64,000 nucleotides of DNA from Euonymus europaeus (lineage: Eukaryota > Streptophyta > Magnoliopsida > Celastrales > Celastraceae): assembly GCA_963580455.1 (NCBI GenBank), contig OY756967.1, forward strand, positions 13,910,501-13,974,500. The letters are read 5' to 3'. Under the pieces are notes generated by a model, which was not told the DNA's origin, did no database searches, and saw only the letters and a program-made list of their open reading frames with translations. Position numbers and translations under genes: made by a program. Below, piece by piece: positions 50,074-62,650 of this stretch (its first letter is position 1; each line of letters begins with the position of its first letter).

Positions 50074-51992
50074 GAGTTGAGAAACTTCGGACTATCAAAG
50101 TTGTTCGGTGTACACTTTTTATTGTTCTTCTTTGTTAAATTTTATGAAAATGAGCTTCCAGGAATATTTCGATGTCAAAACACCAACTTTCTATGACAAA
50201 TGGACAAAACCGTTAAAAGCTCCTCTACAGAGAGAGTTGAGCAACTTCAGACTATCAAAGTTGCTCGGTGTACACTTTATATTGTTCTACTAAGTCAAAT
50301 TTTACGAGTATAAGCTTCCGAGATTACTTCGATGCCAAAATACCAACTTTCTATGGCAAATGGGCAAAATCGTTAAAAGCTCCTCCATAGAGAGAGTTGA
50401 GCAACTTCGGACTATCAAAGTTGCTCGGTGTACACATTTTATTGTTCTTTTATGTTAAATTTTACCAAAATGAGCTTCTAGGATTATTTCGAGACCAAAA
50501 CAGCAACTTTTTATGATAAATGGACAAAACCGTTAAAAGCTCCTCCATAGAGAGAGTTGAGCAACTTCGGAATATCAAAGTTGCTCGGTGTACACTTTAT
50601 ATTATTTTACTAAGTCTAATTTTACGAGTATAAACTTTCAAGATTATTTTGATCACAAAACATTAAGTTTCTTTGACAAATGGACAAAACCGTTAAAAGC
50701 ACGTTCATAGAAAGAGTTCAGCAACTTCGGACAATCAAAGTTGCTCGGTGTACACTTTTTATTGTTCTTTTATGTTAAATTTTACGAAAATGAGCTTCCA
50801 GGATTTTTTCGATGCCAAAATACCAACTTTCTATGACAAATAGATAAAACTGTTAAAAGCTCCTCCATAGAGAGAGTTCAGCAACTTTGGACTATCAAAC
50901 TTGCTCGGTGTACACTTTTTATTGTTCTTCTATGTTAAATTTTACAAAAATGAGCTTCCAGGATTATTTCGATACCAAAACACCAACTTTTATGACAAAT
51001 AAACAAAACCATTAAAAGCTCCTCCATAGAGAGAAATGAGCAACTTCGGACTATCAAAGTTGCTCGGTGTACACTTTTTAATGTTCTTCTATGTTAAATT
51101 TTACGAAAATTAGCTTCCAGGATTATTTCGATGGCAAAACAACAATTTTCTATAACAAGTGGACAAAACCGTTAAAGGCTCCTACATAGAGAGAGTTGAG
51201 CAACTTCGGACTATTAAAGTTTCTCGGTGTACAATTTATATTGCTCTTCTATGTTAAATTTTACGAAAATGAGCTTCCAGGATTATTTCGATGCCAAAAC
51301 ACCAACTTTCTATGACAAATGGATAAAACTGTTAAAAGCTCCTCCATAGAGAGAGTTGAGCAACTTCGGACTATCAAATTTGCTCGGTGTACACTTTTTA
51401 TTGTTCTTCTATGTTAAATTTTACGAAAATGAGCTTCCAGGATTATTTCGATGCCAAAACACTAACTTTCTATGAAAAATGGACAAAACCGTTAAAAGTG
51501 CCTTCATAGAGAGAGTTGAGCAACTTCGGACAATCAAAGTTGCTTGGTGTACACTTTTTATTGTTCTTTTATGTTAAATTTTACGAAAATGAGCTTCCAG
51601 GATTATTTCGATGCCAAAACACCAACTTTGTATGACAAATGGTCAAAACCGTTAAAAGCTCCTCCATAGAGAGTGTTGAGCAACTTCGGACTATCAAAGT
51701 TGCTCGGTGTACACTTTATATTGTTCTACTAAGTCAAATTTTGCGAGTATAAGCTTCCAAGATTATTTCGATGCCAAAACATTAACTTTCTGTGACAAAT
51801 GGACAAAACCCTAAAAAGCACCTTCATAGAAAGAGTTGAGGAACTTCGGACAATCAAAGTTGCTCGGTGTACACTTTTTATTGTTCTTTTATGTTAAATT
51901 TTACGAAAACGAGCTTCCAGGATTTTTTCGATGCCAAAATACCAGCTTTCTATGACAAATGGACCAAACCGTTAAAAGCTCCTCCATAGAGA
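50074..51992 (+). repeat. Block A, copy 7, 1919 bp
   Basis: Same order; it follows the second long B exactly as copy 4 follows the first. It shares ATAGATAAAACTG near 50842 with the second m5 copy inside the chimeric block (45594). Private: GATGTCAAAACACC in m1 and GTACACATTTTATTG near 50435. Confidence 0.93.
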
Positions 51993-54046
51993 GAGTTGAG
52001 AAACTTCGGACTATCAAAGTTGTTCGGTGTACACTTTTTATTGTTCTTCTTTGTTAAATTTTATGAAAATGAGCTTCCAGGAATATTTCGATGCCAAAAC
52101 ACCAACTTTCTATGACAAATGGACAAAACCGTTAAAAGCTCCTCTACAGAGAGAGTTGAGCAACTTCGGACTATCAAAGTTGCTCGGTGTACACTTTATA
52201 TTGTTCTACTAAGTCAAATTTTACGAGTATAAGCTTCCGAGATTACTTCGATGCCAAAATAGCAACTTTCTATGGCAAATGGGCAAAATCGTTAAAAGCT
52301 CCTCCATAGAGAGAGCTGAGCAACTTCGGACAATCAAAGTTGCTCGGTGTACACTTTTTATTGTTCTTTTATGTTAAATTTTACGAAAATGAGCTTCCAG
52401 GATTATTTCGATGCCAAAACAACAACTTTCTACGAAAAATGTACAAAACCGTTAAAAGCTCCTCCATAGAGAGAGTTGAGCAACTTCGGACTATCAAAGT
52501 TGCTCGGTGTACACTTTTTATTGTTCTTCTATGTTAAATTTTATGAAAATGAGCTTCCAGGATTATTTCGATGCCGAAACAGCAACTTTCTATTACAAAC
52601 GGACAAAACCGTTAAAAGCTCCTTCATAGAGAGAGTGAGCAACTTCGGACTATCAAAGTTGCTCGGTGTACACTTTATATTGTTCTACTAAGTCCAATTT
52701 TACGAGTATAAGCTTCCAAGATTATTTCGATGCCAAAACATTAACTTTCTATGACAAATGGACAAAACAGTTAAAAGTACCATCATAGAAAGAGTTGAGC
52801 AACTTCGTACAATCAAAGTTGCTCGGTGTACACTTTTTATTGTTCTTCTATGTTAAATTTTACGAAAATGAGCTTCCAGGTTTATTTCGATGCCAAACTA
52901 CAAACTTTCTATGACAAATGGACAAAACCGTTAAAAGCTCCTCTATAGAGAGAGTTGAGCAACTTTTGACAATCAAAGTTGCTCGGTGTACACTTTTTAT
53001 TGTTCTTCTATGTTAAATTTTACGAAAATGATCTTCCAGGATTATTTTGATGCCAAAACACCAACTTTCTATGAAAAATGAACAAAACCGTTAAAAGCTC
53101 CTCCATAGAGAGAGTTGAGCAACTTCGGACTATCAAAGTTGCTCGTGTACAATTTTTATTGTTCTTCTATGTTAAATTTTACGAAAATGAGCTTCCAGGA
53201 TTATTTCGATTCCCAAACAGCAACTTTCTATAACAAATGGATAAAACCGTTAAAAGCTCCTCCATAGAGAGAGTTGAGCAACTTCAGACTATAAAACTTG
53301 CTCGGTGTACAATTTTTACGAGTATAAGCTTCCAAGATTATTTCGATGCCAAAATATTAACTTTCTATGAAAAATGGACAAAACCGTTAAAAGCACCTTC
53401 ATAGAAAGAGTTGAGGAACTTCGGACAATCAAAGTTGCTCGGTGTACACTTTATATTGTTCTACTAAGTCAAATTTTACGAGTATAAGCTTTCAAGATTA
53501 TTTCGATGCCAAAACATTTACTTTCTATGACAAATGGACAAAACCGTAAAAGCACCTTCATAGAAAGAGTTGAGCAATATCGGACTATCAAAGTTGCTCG
53601 GTGTACACTTTTTATTGTTCTTTTATGTTAAATTTGACGAAAATGAGCTTCCAGGATTATTTCGATGCCAAAACACCAACTTTCTATGACAAATGGTGAA
53701 AACCGTTAAAAGCTCCTCCATAGAGAGAGTTGAGCAACTTCGGACTATCAAAGTTGCTCGGTGTACACTTTATATTGTTCTACTAAGTCAAATTTTGCGA
53801 GTATAAGCTTCCAAGAATATTTCGATGCCAAAACATTAACTTTCTGTGACAAATGGACAAAACCCTAAAAAGCACCTTCAGAGAAAGAGTTGAGGAACTT
53901 CGGACAATCAAAGTTGCTCGGTGTACACTTTTTATTGTTCTTTTATTTTAAATTTTACGAAAACGAGCTTCCAGGATTTTTTCAAAGCCAAAATACCAAC
54001 TTTCTATGACAAATGGACCAAACCGTTAAAAGCTCCTCCATAGAGA
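51993..54046 (+). repeat. Block B, short form, 2054 bp, last copy
   Basis: Same junction and length as the other short copies. Private: GTACAATTTTTACG at the 23-bp deletion (53311-53320) and AATGGTGAAAACC near 53695. It ends the regular part of the core. Confidence 0.92.
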
Positions 54047-55570
54047 GAGTTGAGAAACTTCGGACTATCAAAGTTGTTCGGTGTACACTTTTTATTGTTC
54101 TTCTTTGTTAAATTTTATGAAAATGAGCTTCCAGGAATATTTCGATGCCAAAACACCAACTTTCTATGACAAATGGACAAAACCGTTAAAAGCTCCTCTA
54201 CAGAGAGAGTTGGGCAACTTCAGACTATCAAAGTTGCTCGGTGTACACTTTATATTGTTCTACTAAGTCAAATTTTACGAGTATAAGCTTCCGAGATTAC
54301 TTCGATGCCAAAATACCAACTTTCTATGGCAAATGGGCAAAATCGTTAAAAGCTCCTCCATAGAGAGAGTTGAGCAACTTCGGACTATCAAAGTTGCTCG
54401 GTGTACACTTTTTATTGTTCTTTTATGTTAAATTTTACCAAAATGAGCTTCTAGGATTATTTTGATGCCAAAATACCAACTTTCTATGGCAAATGGGCAA
54501 AATCGTTAAAAGCTCCTCCATAGAGAGAGCTGAGCAACTTCGGACTATCAAAGTTTCCCAGTGTACACTTTTTGTTGTTCTACTATGTTAAATTTGACGT
54601 AAATGAGCTTCCAGGATTATTTTGATGCCAAAACAGCAACTTTCTATGACAAATGGTCAAAACCGTTAAAAGCACCTCCATAGATATAGTTGAGCAACTT
54701 CGGACTATCAAAGTTGCTCGGTGTAAAGTTTATATTGTTCTACTAAGTCAAATTTTACGAGTATAAGCTTCCAAGATTATTTCGATGCCAAAACATTCGT
54801 TTTCTGTGACAAATGGACAAAACCGTAAAAAGCACCTTCATAGAAAGAGTTGAGCAACTTCGGACTATCAAAGTTGCTCGGTGTACACTTTTTATTGTTC
54901 TTCTAAGTTAAATTTTACGAAAATGAGCTTCCAGGATTTTTTCGATGCCAAAACACCAACTTTCTATGACAAATGGAAAAAATCGTTAAAAGCTCCTCCA
55001 TAGAGAGAGTTGAGCAACTTCGAACTAACAAAGTTGCTCGGTGTACACTTTTTATTGTTCTTCAATGTTAAATTTTACGAAAATGAGCTTCCAGGATTTT
55101 TTCGATGCCAAAATACCAACTTTCTATGACAAATGGACAAAATCGTTAAAAGCTCCTTCATAGAGAGAGTTGGGCAACCTCGGACAATCAAAGTTGCTCG
55201 GTGTACATTTTTATTGTTCTACTAAGTCCAATTTTTCGAGTATAAGCTTGCGAGATTATTTCGATGCCAAAATATTAACTTTCAATGACAAATGGACAAA
55301 ACCGTTAAAAGCACCTTCATAGAAAGAGTTGAGCAACTTCGGACAATCAAAGTTGCTGGGTGTACACTTTTTATTGTTCTTTTATGTTAAATTTTACGAA
55401 AATGAGCTTCCATGATTTTTTCGATGCCAAAATACCAACTTTCTATGACAAATGGACAAAACCGTTAAAAGCTCCTCCATAGAGAGAGTTGAGCAACTTC
55501 AGACTGTCAAAGTTGCTAGGTGGACACTTTTTATTGTTCTTTTATGTTAAATTTTACGAAAATGAGCTTC
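54047..55570 (+). repeat. Partial A block fused to long-B tail
   Basis: m1 and m2 are normal. m3 starts normally (TTACCAAAATGAGCTTCTAGG) and then switches between about 54443 and 54465 to the b9 tail (TTTTGATGCCAAAATACC, GGCAAATGGGC). The b10 monomer GAGCTGAGC with GTTTCCCAGTG follows at 54527, and the long-B order continues to about 55570. There GAGCTTCTAGGATTATTTCG replaces the expected sequence and a new order begins. This is where the regular A/B alternation breaks off. Confidence 0.88.
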
Positions 55571-56564
55571 TAGGATTATTTCGATGCCAAAACACCAACT
55601 TTCTATGACAAATGGACAAAACCGTTAAAAGCTTCTCCATAGAGAGAGTTCAGCAACTTTGGACTATCAAAGTTGCTCGGTGTACACTTTATATTGTTCT
55701 ACTAAGTCAAATTTTACGAGTATCAGCTTCCAAGATTATTTCGATGCCAAAACATTAACTTTCTATGAAAAATGGACAAAACCGTTAAAAGCACCTTCAT
55801 AGAAAGGGTTGAGCAACTTCGGACAATCAAAATTGCTCGGTGTACACTTTTTATTGTTCTTTTATGTTAAATTTTACGAAAATGAGCTTCCAGGATTTTT
55901 TCGATGCCAAAATACCAACTTTCTATGACAAATGCACAAAATCGTTAAAAGCTCCTCCGTAGAGAGAGTTGAGCAACTTCGGACTATCAAAGTTGCTCGG
56001 TGTACACTTTTTATTGTTCTTCAATGTTAAATTTTACGAAAATGAGCTTCCAGGATTTTTTCGATGCCAAAATACCAACTTTCTATGACAAATGGACAAA
56101 ATTGTTAAAAGCTCCTCCATAGAGAGAGTTTACCAACTTTGGACTATCAAAGTTGCTCGGTGTACACTTTTTATTGTTCTACTAAGTCCAATTTTACTAG
56201 TATAAGCTTCCGAGATTATTTCGATGCCAAAATATTAACTTTCTTTGACAAATGGAAAAAACCGTTACAAGCTTCTCCATAGAAAGAGTTGAGCAACTTC
56301 GGACTATCAAAGTTGCTCGTTGTACACTTTTTATTGTTCTTCTATGTTAAATTTTACGAAAATGAGCTTCCAGAATTATTTCGATGTTAAAACACCCAAA
56401 GCTCCTCCATAGAGAGAATTGAGCAACTTCGGACTATGAAAGTTGCTCGGTGTACAATTTATATTGTTCTACTAAGTCAAATTTTACGAGTATAAGCTTC
56501 CAAGATTAGTTTGATGCCAAAACATTAACTTTCTGTGACAAATGGAGAAAACCGTAAAAATCAC
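55571..56564 (+). repeat. Right-flank monomers with a 130-bp truncated copy
   Basis: Monomers carry GTATCAGC, AGAAAGGGTTGAGC, AATGCACAAAATCG, GTTTACCAAC, TTTTACTAGTATAAGC and TTACAAGCTTCTCC, none of them typical of A or B. The monomer from about 56286 is only 130 bp: GTTAAAACACCCA joins directly to AAGCTCC near 56393, a 30-bp loss relative to the sister copy near 60970. The segment is repeated at about 58870-59600. Confidence 0.85.
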
Positions 56565-58870
56565 CTTCATAGAAAGAGTTGAGCAACTTCGGACTATCAA
56601 AGTTGCTCGTTGTACACTTTTTATTGTTCTTCTATGTTAAATTTTACGAAAATGAGCTTCCAGGATTATTTCGATGCCAAAACAACAACTTTCTACGAAA
56701 AATGGACAAAACCGTTAAAAGCTCCTCCATAGAGAGAGTTGAGCAACTTCGGACTATCAAAGTTGCTCGGTGTACACTTTTTATTGTTCTTCTATGTTAA
56801 ATTTTATGAAAATGAGCTTCCAGGATTATTTCGATGCCGAAACAGCAACTTTCTATTACAAACGGACAAAACCGTTAAAAGCTCCTTCATAGAGAGAGTG
56901 AGCAACTTCGGACTATCAAAGTTGCTCGGTGTACACTTTATATTGTTCTACTAAGTCAAATTTTACGAGTATAAGCTTCCAAGATTATTTCGATGCCAAA
57001 ACATTAACTTTCTATGACAAATGGACAAAACAGTTAAAAGTACCATCATAGAAAGAGTTGAGCAACTTCGGACAATCAAAGTTGCTCGGTGTATACTTTT
57101 TATTGTTCTTCTATGTTAAATTTTACGAAAATGAGCTTCCAGGATTATTTCGATGCCAAACTACAAACTTTCTATGACAAATGGACAAAACCGTTAAAAG
57201 CTCCTCTATAGAGAGAGTTGAGCAACTTTTGACTATCAAAGTTGCTCGGTGTACACTTTTTATTGTTCTTCTATGTTAAATTTTACGAAAATGATCTTCC
57301 AGGATTATTTTGATGCCAAAACACCAACTTTCTATGACAAATGAACAAAACCGTTAAAAGCTCCTCCATAGAGAGAGTTGAGCAACTTCGGACTATCAAA
57401 GTTGCTCGTGTACAATTTTAATTGTTCTTCTATGTTAAATTTTACGAAAATGAGCTTCCAGGATTATTTCGATTCCCAAACAGCAACTTTCTATAACAAA
57501 TGGATAAAACCGTTAAAAGCTCCTCCATAGAGAGAGTTGAGCAACTTCAGACTATAAAAGTTGCTCGGTGTACACTTTTTACGAGTATAAGCTTCCAAGA
57601 TTATTTCGATGCCAAAATATTAACTTTCTATGACAAATGGACAAAACCGTTAAAAGCACCTTCATAGAAAGAGTTGAGCAATATCGGACTATCAAAGTTG
57701 CTCGGTGTACACTTTTTATTGTTCTTTTATGTTAAATTTGACGAAAATGAGCTTCCAAGATTTTTTTGATGCCAAAATAACAACTTTCTATGGAAAATCG
57801 GCAAAATCGTTAAAAGCTCCTCCATAGAGAGAGCTGAGCAACTTCGGACTATCAAAGTTTCCCAGGGTACACTTTTTGTTGTTCTACTATGTTAAATTTG
57901 ACATAAATGAGCTTCCAGGATTATTTTGATGCCAAAACAGCAACTTTCTATGACAAATGGTCAAAACCGTTAAAAGCACCTCCATAGATATAGTTGAGCA
58001 ACTTCGGACTATCAAAGTTGCTCGGTGTAAAGTTTATATTGTTCTACTACGTCAAATTTTACGAGTATAAGCTTCCAAGATTATTTCGATGCCAAAACAT
58101 TCGTTTTCTGTGACAAATGGACAAAACCGTAAAAAGCACCTTCATAGAAAGAGTTGAGCAACTTCGGACTTTCAAAGTTGCTCGGTGTACACTTTTTATT
58201 GTTCTTGTAAGTTAAATTTTACGAAAATGAGCTTCCAGGATTATTTCGATGCCAAAACACCAACTTTCTATGACAAATGGACAAAACCGTTAAAAGCTCC
58301 TCCATAGAGAGAGTTGAGCAACTTCGGACTAACAAAGTTGCTCGGTGTACACTTTATATTGTTCTACTAAGTCCTATTTTACGAGTACAAGCTTCCGAGA
58401 TTATTTCGATGCCAAAATATTAACTTTCTATGACAAATGGACAAAATCGTTAAAAGCTCCTTCATAGAGAGAGTTGGGCAACCTCGGACAATCAAAGTTG
58501 CTCAGTGTACATTTTTATTGTTCTACTAAGTCCAATTTTACGAGTATAAGCTTGTGAGATTATTTCGATGCCAAAATATTAACTTTCAATGACAAATGGA
58601 CAAAACCGTTAAAAGCACCTTCATAGAAAGAGTTGAGCAACTTCGGACAATCAAAGTTGCTGGGTGTACACTTTTTATTGTTCTTTTATGCTAAATTTTA
58701 CGAAAATGAGCTTCATGATTTTTTCGATGTCAAAATACCAACTTTCTATGACAAATGGACAAAACCGTTAAAAGCTCCTCCGTAGAGAGAGTTGAGCAAC
58801 TTCAGACTGTCAAAGTTGCTCGGTGTACACTTTTTATTGTTCTTCTATGTTAAATTTTACGAAAATGAGC
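56565..58870 (+). repeat. Diverged B block in the right flank
   Basis: b1 (GCTCGTTG, CTACGAAAAATGG) to b7 with the 23-bp deletion (57576-57580) are followed by the long-B section (GTTTCCCAGGG, GTGTAAAGTTTATATTG, CATTCGTTTTC). One B monomer, GGAACTTCGG with GCTTTCAAG, is missing after the deletion monomer. Near 58330-58420 a type II-like centre (GTCCTATTTTACGAG) replaces the usual monomer. It diverges more from the core B copies than they do from one another. Confidence 0.86.
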
Positions 58871-61010
58871 TTCTAGGATTATTTCGATGTCAAAACACCA
58901 ACTTTCTATGACAAATGGACAAAACCGTTAAAAGCTTCTCCATAGAGAGAGTTGAGCAACTTTGGACTTTTAAAGTTGCTCGGTGTACACTTTATATTGT
59001 TCTACTAAGTCAAATTTTACGAGTATCGGCTTCCAAGATTATTTCGATGCCAAAACATTAACTTTCTATGAAAAATGGACAAAACCGTTAAAAGCACCTT
59101 CATAGAAAGGGTTGAGCAACTTCGGACAATCAAAATTGCTCGGTGTACACTTTTTATTGTTCTTTTATGTTAAATTTTACGAAAATGAGCTTCCAGGATT
59201 TTTTCGATGCCAAAATACCAACTTTCTATGACAAATGCACAAAATCGTTAAAAGCTCCTCCGTAGAGAGAGTTGAGCAACTTCGGACTATCAAAGTTGCT
59301 CGGTGTAGACTTTTTATTGTTCTTCAATGTTAAATTTTACGAAAATGAGCTTCCAGGATTTTTTCGATGCCAAAATACCAACTTTCTATGACAAATGTAC
59401 AAAATCCTTAAAAGCTCCTCCATAGAGAGAGTTTACCAACTTTGGACTATCAAAGTTGCTCGGTGTACACTTTTTATTGTTCTACTAAGTCCAATTTTAC
59501 TAGTATAAGCTTCCGAGATTATTTCGATGCCAAAATATTAACTTTCTTTGACAAATGGAAAAAACCGTTACAAGCTTCTCCATAGAAAGAGTTGAGCAAC
59601 TTCGGACAATCAAAGTTGCTCGGTGTACACTTTTTATTTTTCTTTTATGTTAAATTTTACGAAAATGAGCTTCCAAGATTATTTCGATCCAAAACACCAA
59701 CTTTCTATGACAAATAGACAAAACCGTTAAAAGCTCCTCCATAGAGAGAGTTGAGCAACTTCGGACTATCAAAGTTTCTCGTTGTACACTTTATATTGTT
59801 CTACTAAGTCAAATTTTATGAGTATAAGCTTTCAAGATTATTTCGATGCCAAAACATTAACTTTCTGTGACAAATGTACAAAACCGTAAAATGCACCTTC
59901 ATAGAAAGAGTTGAGCGTTTTCGGACAATCAAAGTTGCTCTGTGTACACTTTTTATTGTTCTTTTATGTTAAATTTTACGAAAATGAGCTTCCAGGATTT
60001 TTTCGATGCCAAAACATTAACTTTCTGTGACAAATGGACAAAACCGTAAAAAGCACCTTCATAGAAAGAGTTGACAAACTTTGGACTATCAAAGTTGCTC
60101 AGTGTACACTTTTTATTGTTTTTCTATGTTAAATTTGACATGAATGAGCTTCCAGGATTATTTCGATGCCAAAACACCAACTTTCTATGACAAATGGACA
60201 AAACCGTTAAAAGCTCCTCCAACGAGAGAGTTGAGAAACTTCGGACTATCAAAGTTGCTCGTTGTACACTTTATATTGTTCTACTAAGTCAAATTTTACG
60301 AGCAATAAGCTTCCAAGATTATTTCGATGCCAAAACATTAACTTTCTGTGACAAATGGACAAAACCGTAAAAAGCACCTTCATAGAAAGAGTTGACAAAC
60401 TTTGGACTATCAAAGTTGCTGGGTGTACATTTTTTATTGTTCTTTTATGTTAAATTTTACGAAAATGAGCTTCCAGGATTTTTTCGATTCCAAAATACCA
60501 ACTTTCTATGACAAATGGACAAAACCGTTAAAAGCTCCTCCATAGAGAGAGTTGAGCAACTTCGGACTACCAAAGTTGCTCGATGTACACTTTATATTGG
60601 TCTACTAAGTCAAATTTTACGAGTATCAGCTTCCAAGATTATTTCGATGCCAAAACATTAACTTTCTATGACAAATGGACAAAACCGTTAAAAGCACCTT
60701 CATAGAAAGAGTTGAGGAACTTCGGACAATCAAAGTTGCTCGGTGTAAACTTTTTATTGTTCTTTTATGATAAATTTTACGAAAATGAGCTTCCAGGATT
60801 TTTTCGATGCCAAAATGCCAACTTTCTATGACAAACGGACAAAATCGTTAAAAGCTCCTCCATAGAGAGAGTTGAGCAACTTCGGACTATCGAAGTTGCT
60901 CGTTGTACACTTTTTATTGTTCTTCTATGTTAAATTTTACGAAAATGAGCTTCCATAATTATTTCGATGTTAAAACACCCACTTTTTATGACAAATGGAC
61001 AAAATCGTTG
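58871..61010 (+). repeat. Right-flank monomers, partly copied from 55.6-56.3 kb
   Basis: The first part to about 59600 repeats 55571-56290 at an offset of about 3303 bp (AGAAAGGG at 55801 and 59104). After that come less ordered type I and II monomers, including a type II copy with one extra base, ACGAGCAATAAGC near 60302. The piece 60230-60803 is repeated at 63429-64000. Confidence 0.83.
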
Positions 61011-62650
61011 AAAGCTCCTCCATAGAGAGAGTTGAGCAACTTCGGACTATCAAAGTTGCTCGTTGTACACTCTATATTGGTCTACTAAGTCAAATTTTAC
61101 GAGTATAAGCTTCCAAGATCATTTCGATGCCAAAACATTAACTTTCTGTGACAAATGGACAATACCGTAAAAAGCACCTTCATAGAAAGAGTTGACCAAC
61201 TTTGGACTATCAAAGTTGCTCTGTGTACACTTTTTATTGTTCTTTTATGTTAAATTTTATGAAAATGAGCTTCCAGGATTTTTTCGATGCCAAAATACCA
61301 ACTTTCTATGACAAATGGACAAAACCGTTAAAAGCTCCTCCATAGAGAGAGTTGAGCAACTTCGGACCGTCAAATTTGCTCGGTGTACACTTTTTATTGT
61401 TCTTCTATGTTGAATTTTACGAAAATGAGCTTCTAGGATTATTTCGATGTCAAAACACCAACTTTCTATGACAAATGGACAAAACCGTTAAAAGCTTCTC
61501 CAAAGAGAGAGTTGAGCAACTTTGGACTATCAAAGTTGCTCGGTGTACACTTAATATTGTTCTACTAGGTCAAATTTTACGAGTATCAGCTTCCAAGATT
61601 ATTTCGATGCCAAAACATTAACTTTCTATGACAAATGGAAAAAATCGTTAAAAGCAGCTTCATAGAAAGAGTTGAGCAACTTCGGACAATTAAAGTTGCT
61701 CGGTGTACACTTTTTATTGTTCTTTTATGTTAAATTTTACGAAAATGAGCTTCCAGGATTTTTTCGATGCCAAAATACCAACTTTCTATGACAAATGGAC
61801 AAAACCGTTAAAAGCTCCTCCATAGAGAGAGTTGAGCAACTTTGGACTATCAAAGTTGCTCAGTGTACACTTTTTATTGTTTTTCTATGTTAAATTTGAC
61901 GTGAATGAGCTTCCAGGATTATTTCGATGCCAAAACACCAACTTTCTATGACAAATGGACAAAATCGTTAAAAGCTCCTCCAACGAGAGAGTTGAGCAAC
62001 TTCGGACTATCAAAGTTGCTCGTTGTACACTTTATATTGGTCTACTAAGTCAAATTTTACGAGTATAAGCTTCCAAGATCATTTCGATGCCAAAACATTA
62101 ACTTTCTGTGACAAATGGACAATACCGTAAAAAGCACCTTCATAGAAAGAGTTGACCAACTTTGGACTATCAAAGTTGCTCTATGTACACTTTTTATTGT
62201 TTTTTTATGTTAAATTTTATGAAAATGAGCTTCCAGGATTTTTTCGATGCCAAAATAGCAACTTTCTATGACAAATGGACAAAACCGTTAAAAGCTTCTC
62301 CAAAGAGAGAGTTGAGCAACTTTGGACTATCAAAGTTGCTCGGTGTACACTTTATATTGTTCTACTAAGTCAAATTTTACGAGTATCAGCTTCCAAGATT
62401 ATTTCGATGCAAAAACATTAACTTTCTATGACAAATGGAAAAAATCGTTAAAAGCAGCTTCATAGAAAGAGTTGAGCAACTTCGGACAATTAAAGTTGCT
62501 CGGTGTACACTTTTTGTTGTTCTTTTATGTTAAATTTTACGAAAATGAGCTTCCAGGATTTTTTCGATGCCAAAATACCAACTTTCTATGACAAATGGAC
62601 AAAACCGTTAAAAGCTCCTCCATAGAGAGAGTTTACCAACTTTGGACTAT
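61011..62650 (+). repeat. Local 6-mer/5-mer duplication
   Basis: A type II monomer with ATTGGTCTACTAAG, CAAGATCATTTCG and GACAATACCG occurs at 61070 and 62030, 960 bp apart, followed in both by GTTGACCAACTTTGG. Further along, CTCCAAAGAGAGAG (61500, 62300) and GGACAATTAAAG (61684, 62484) are only 800 bp apart. The second copy has therefore lost one monomer. Confidence 0.82.
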
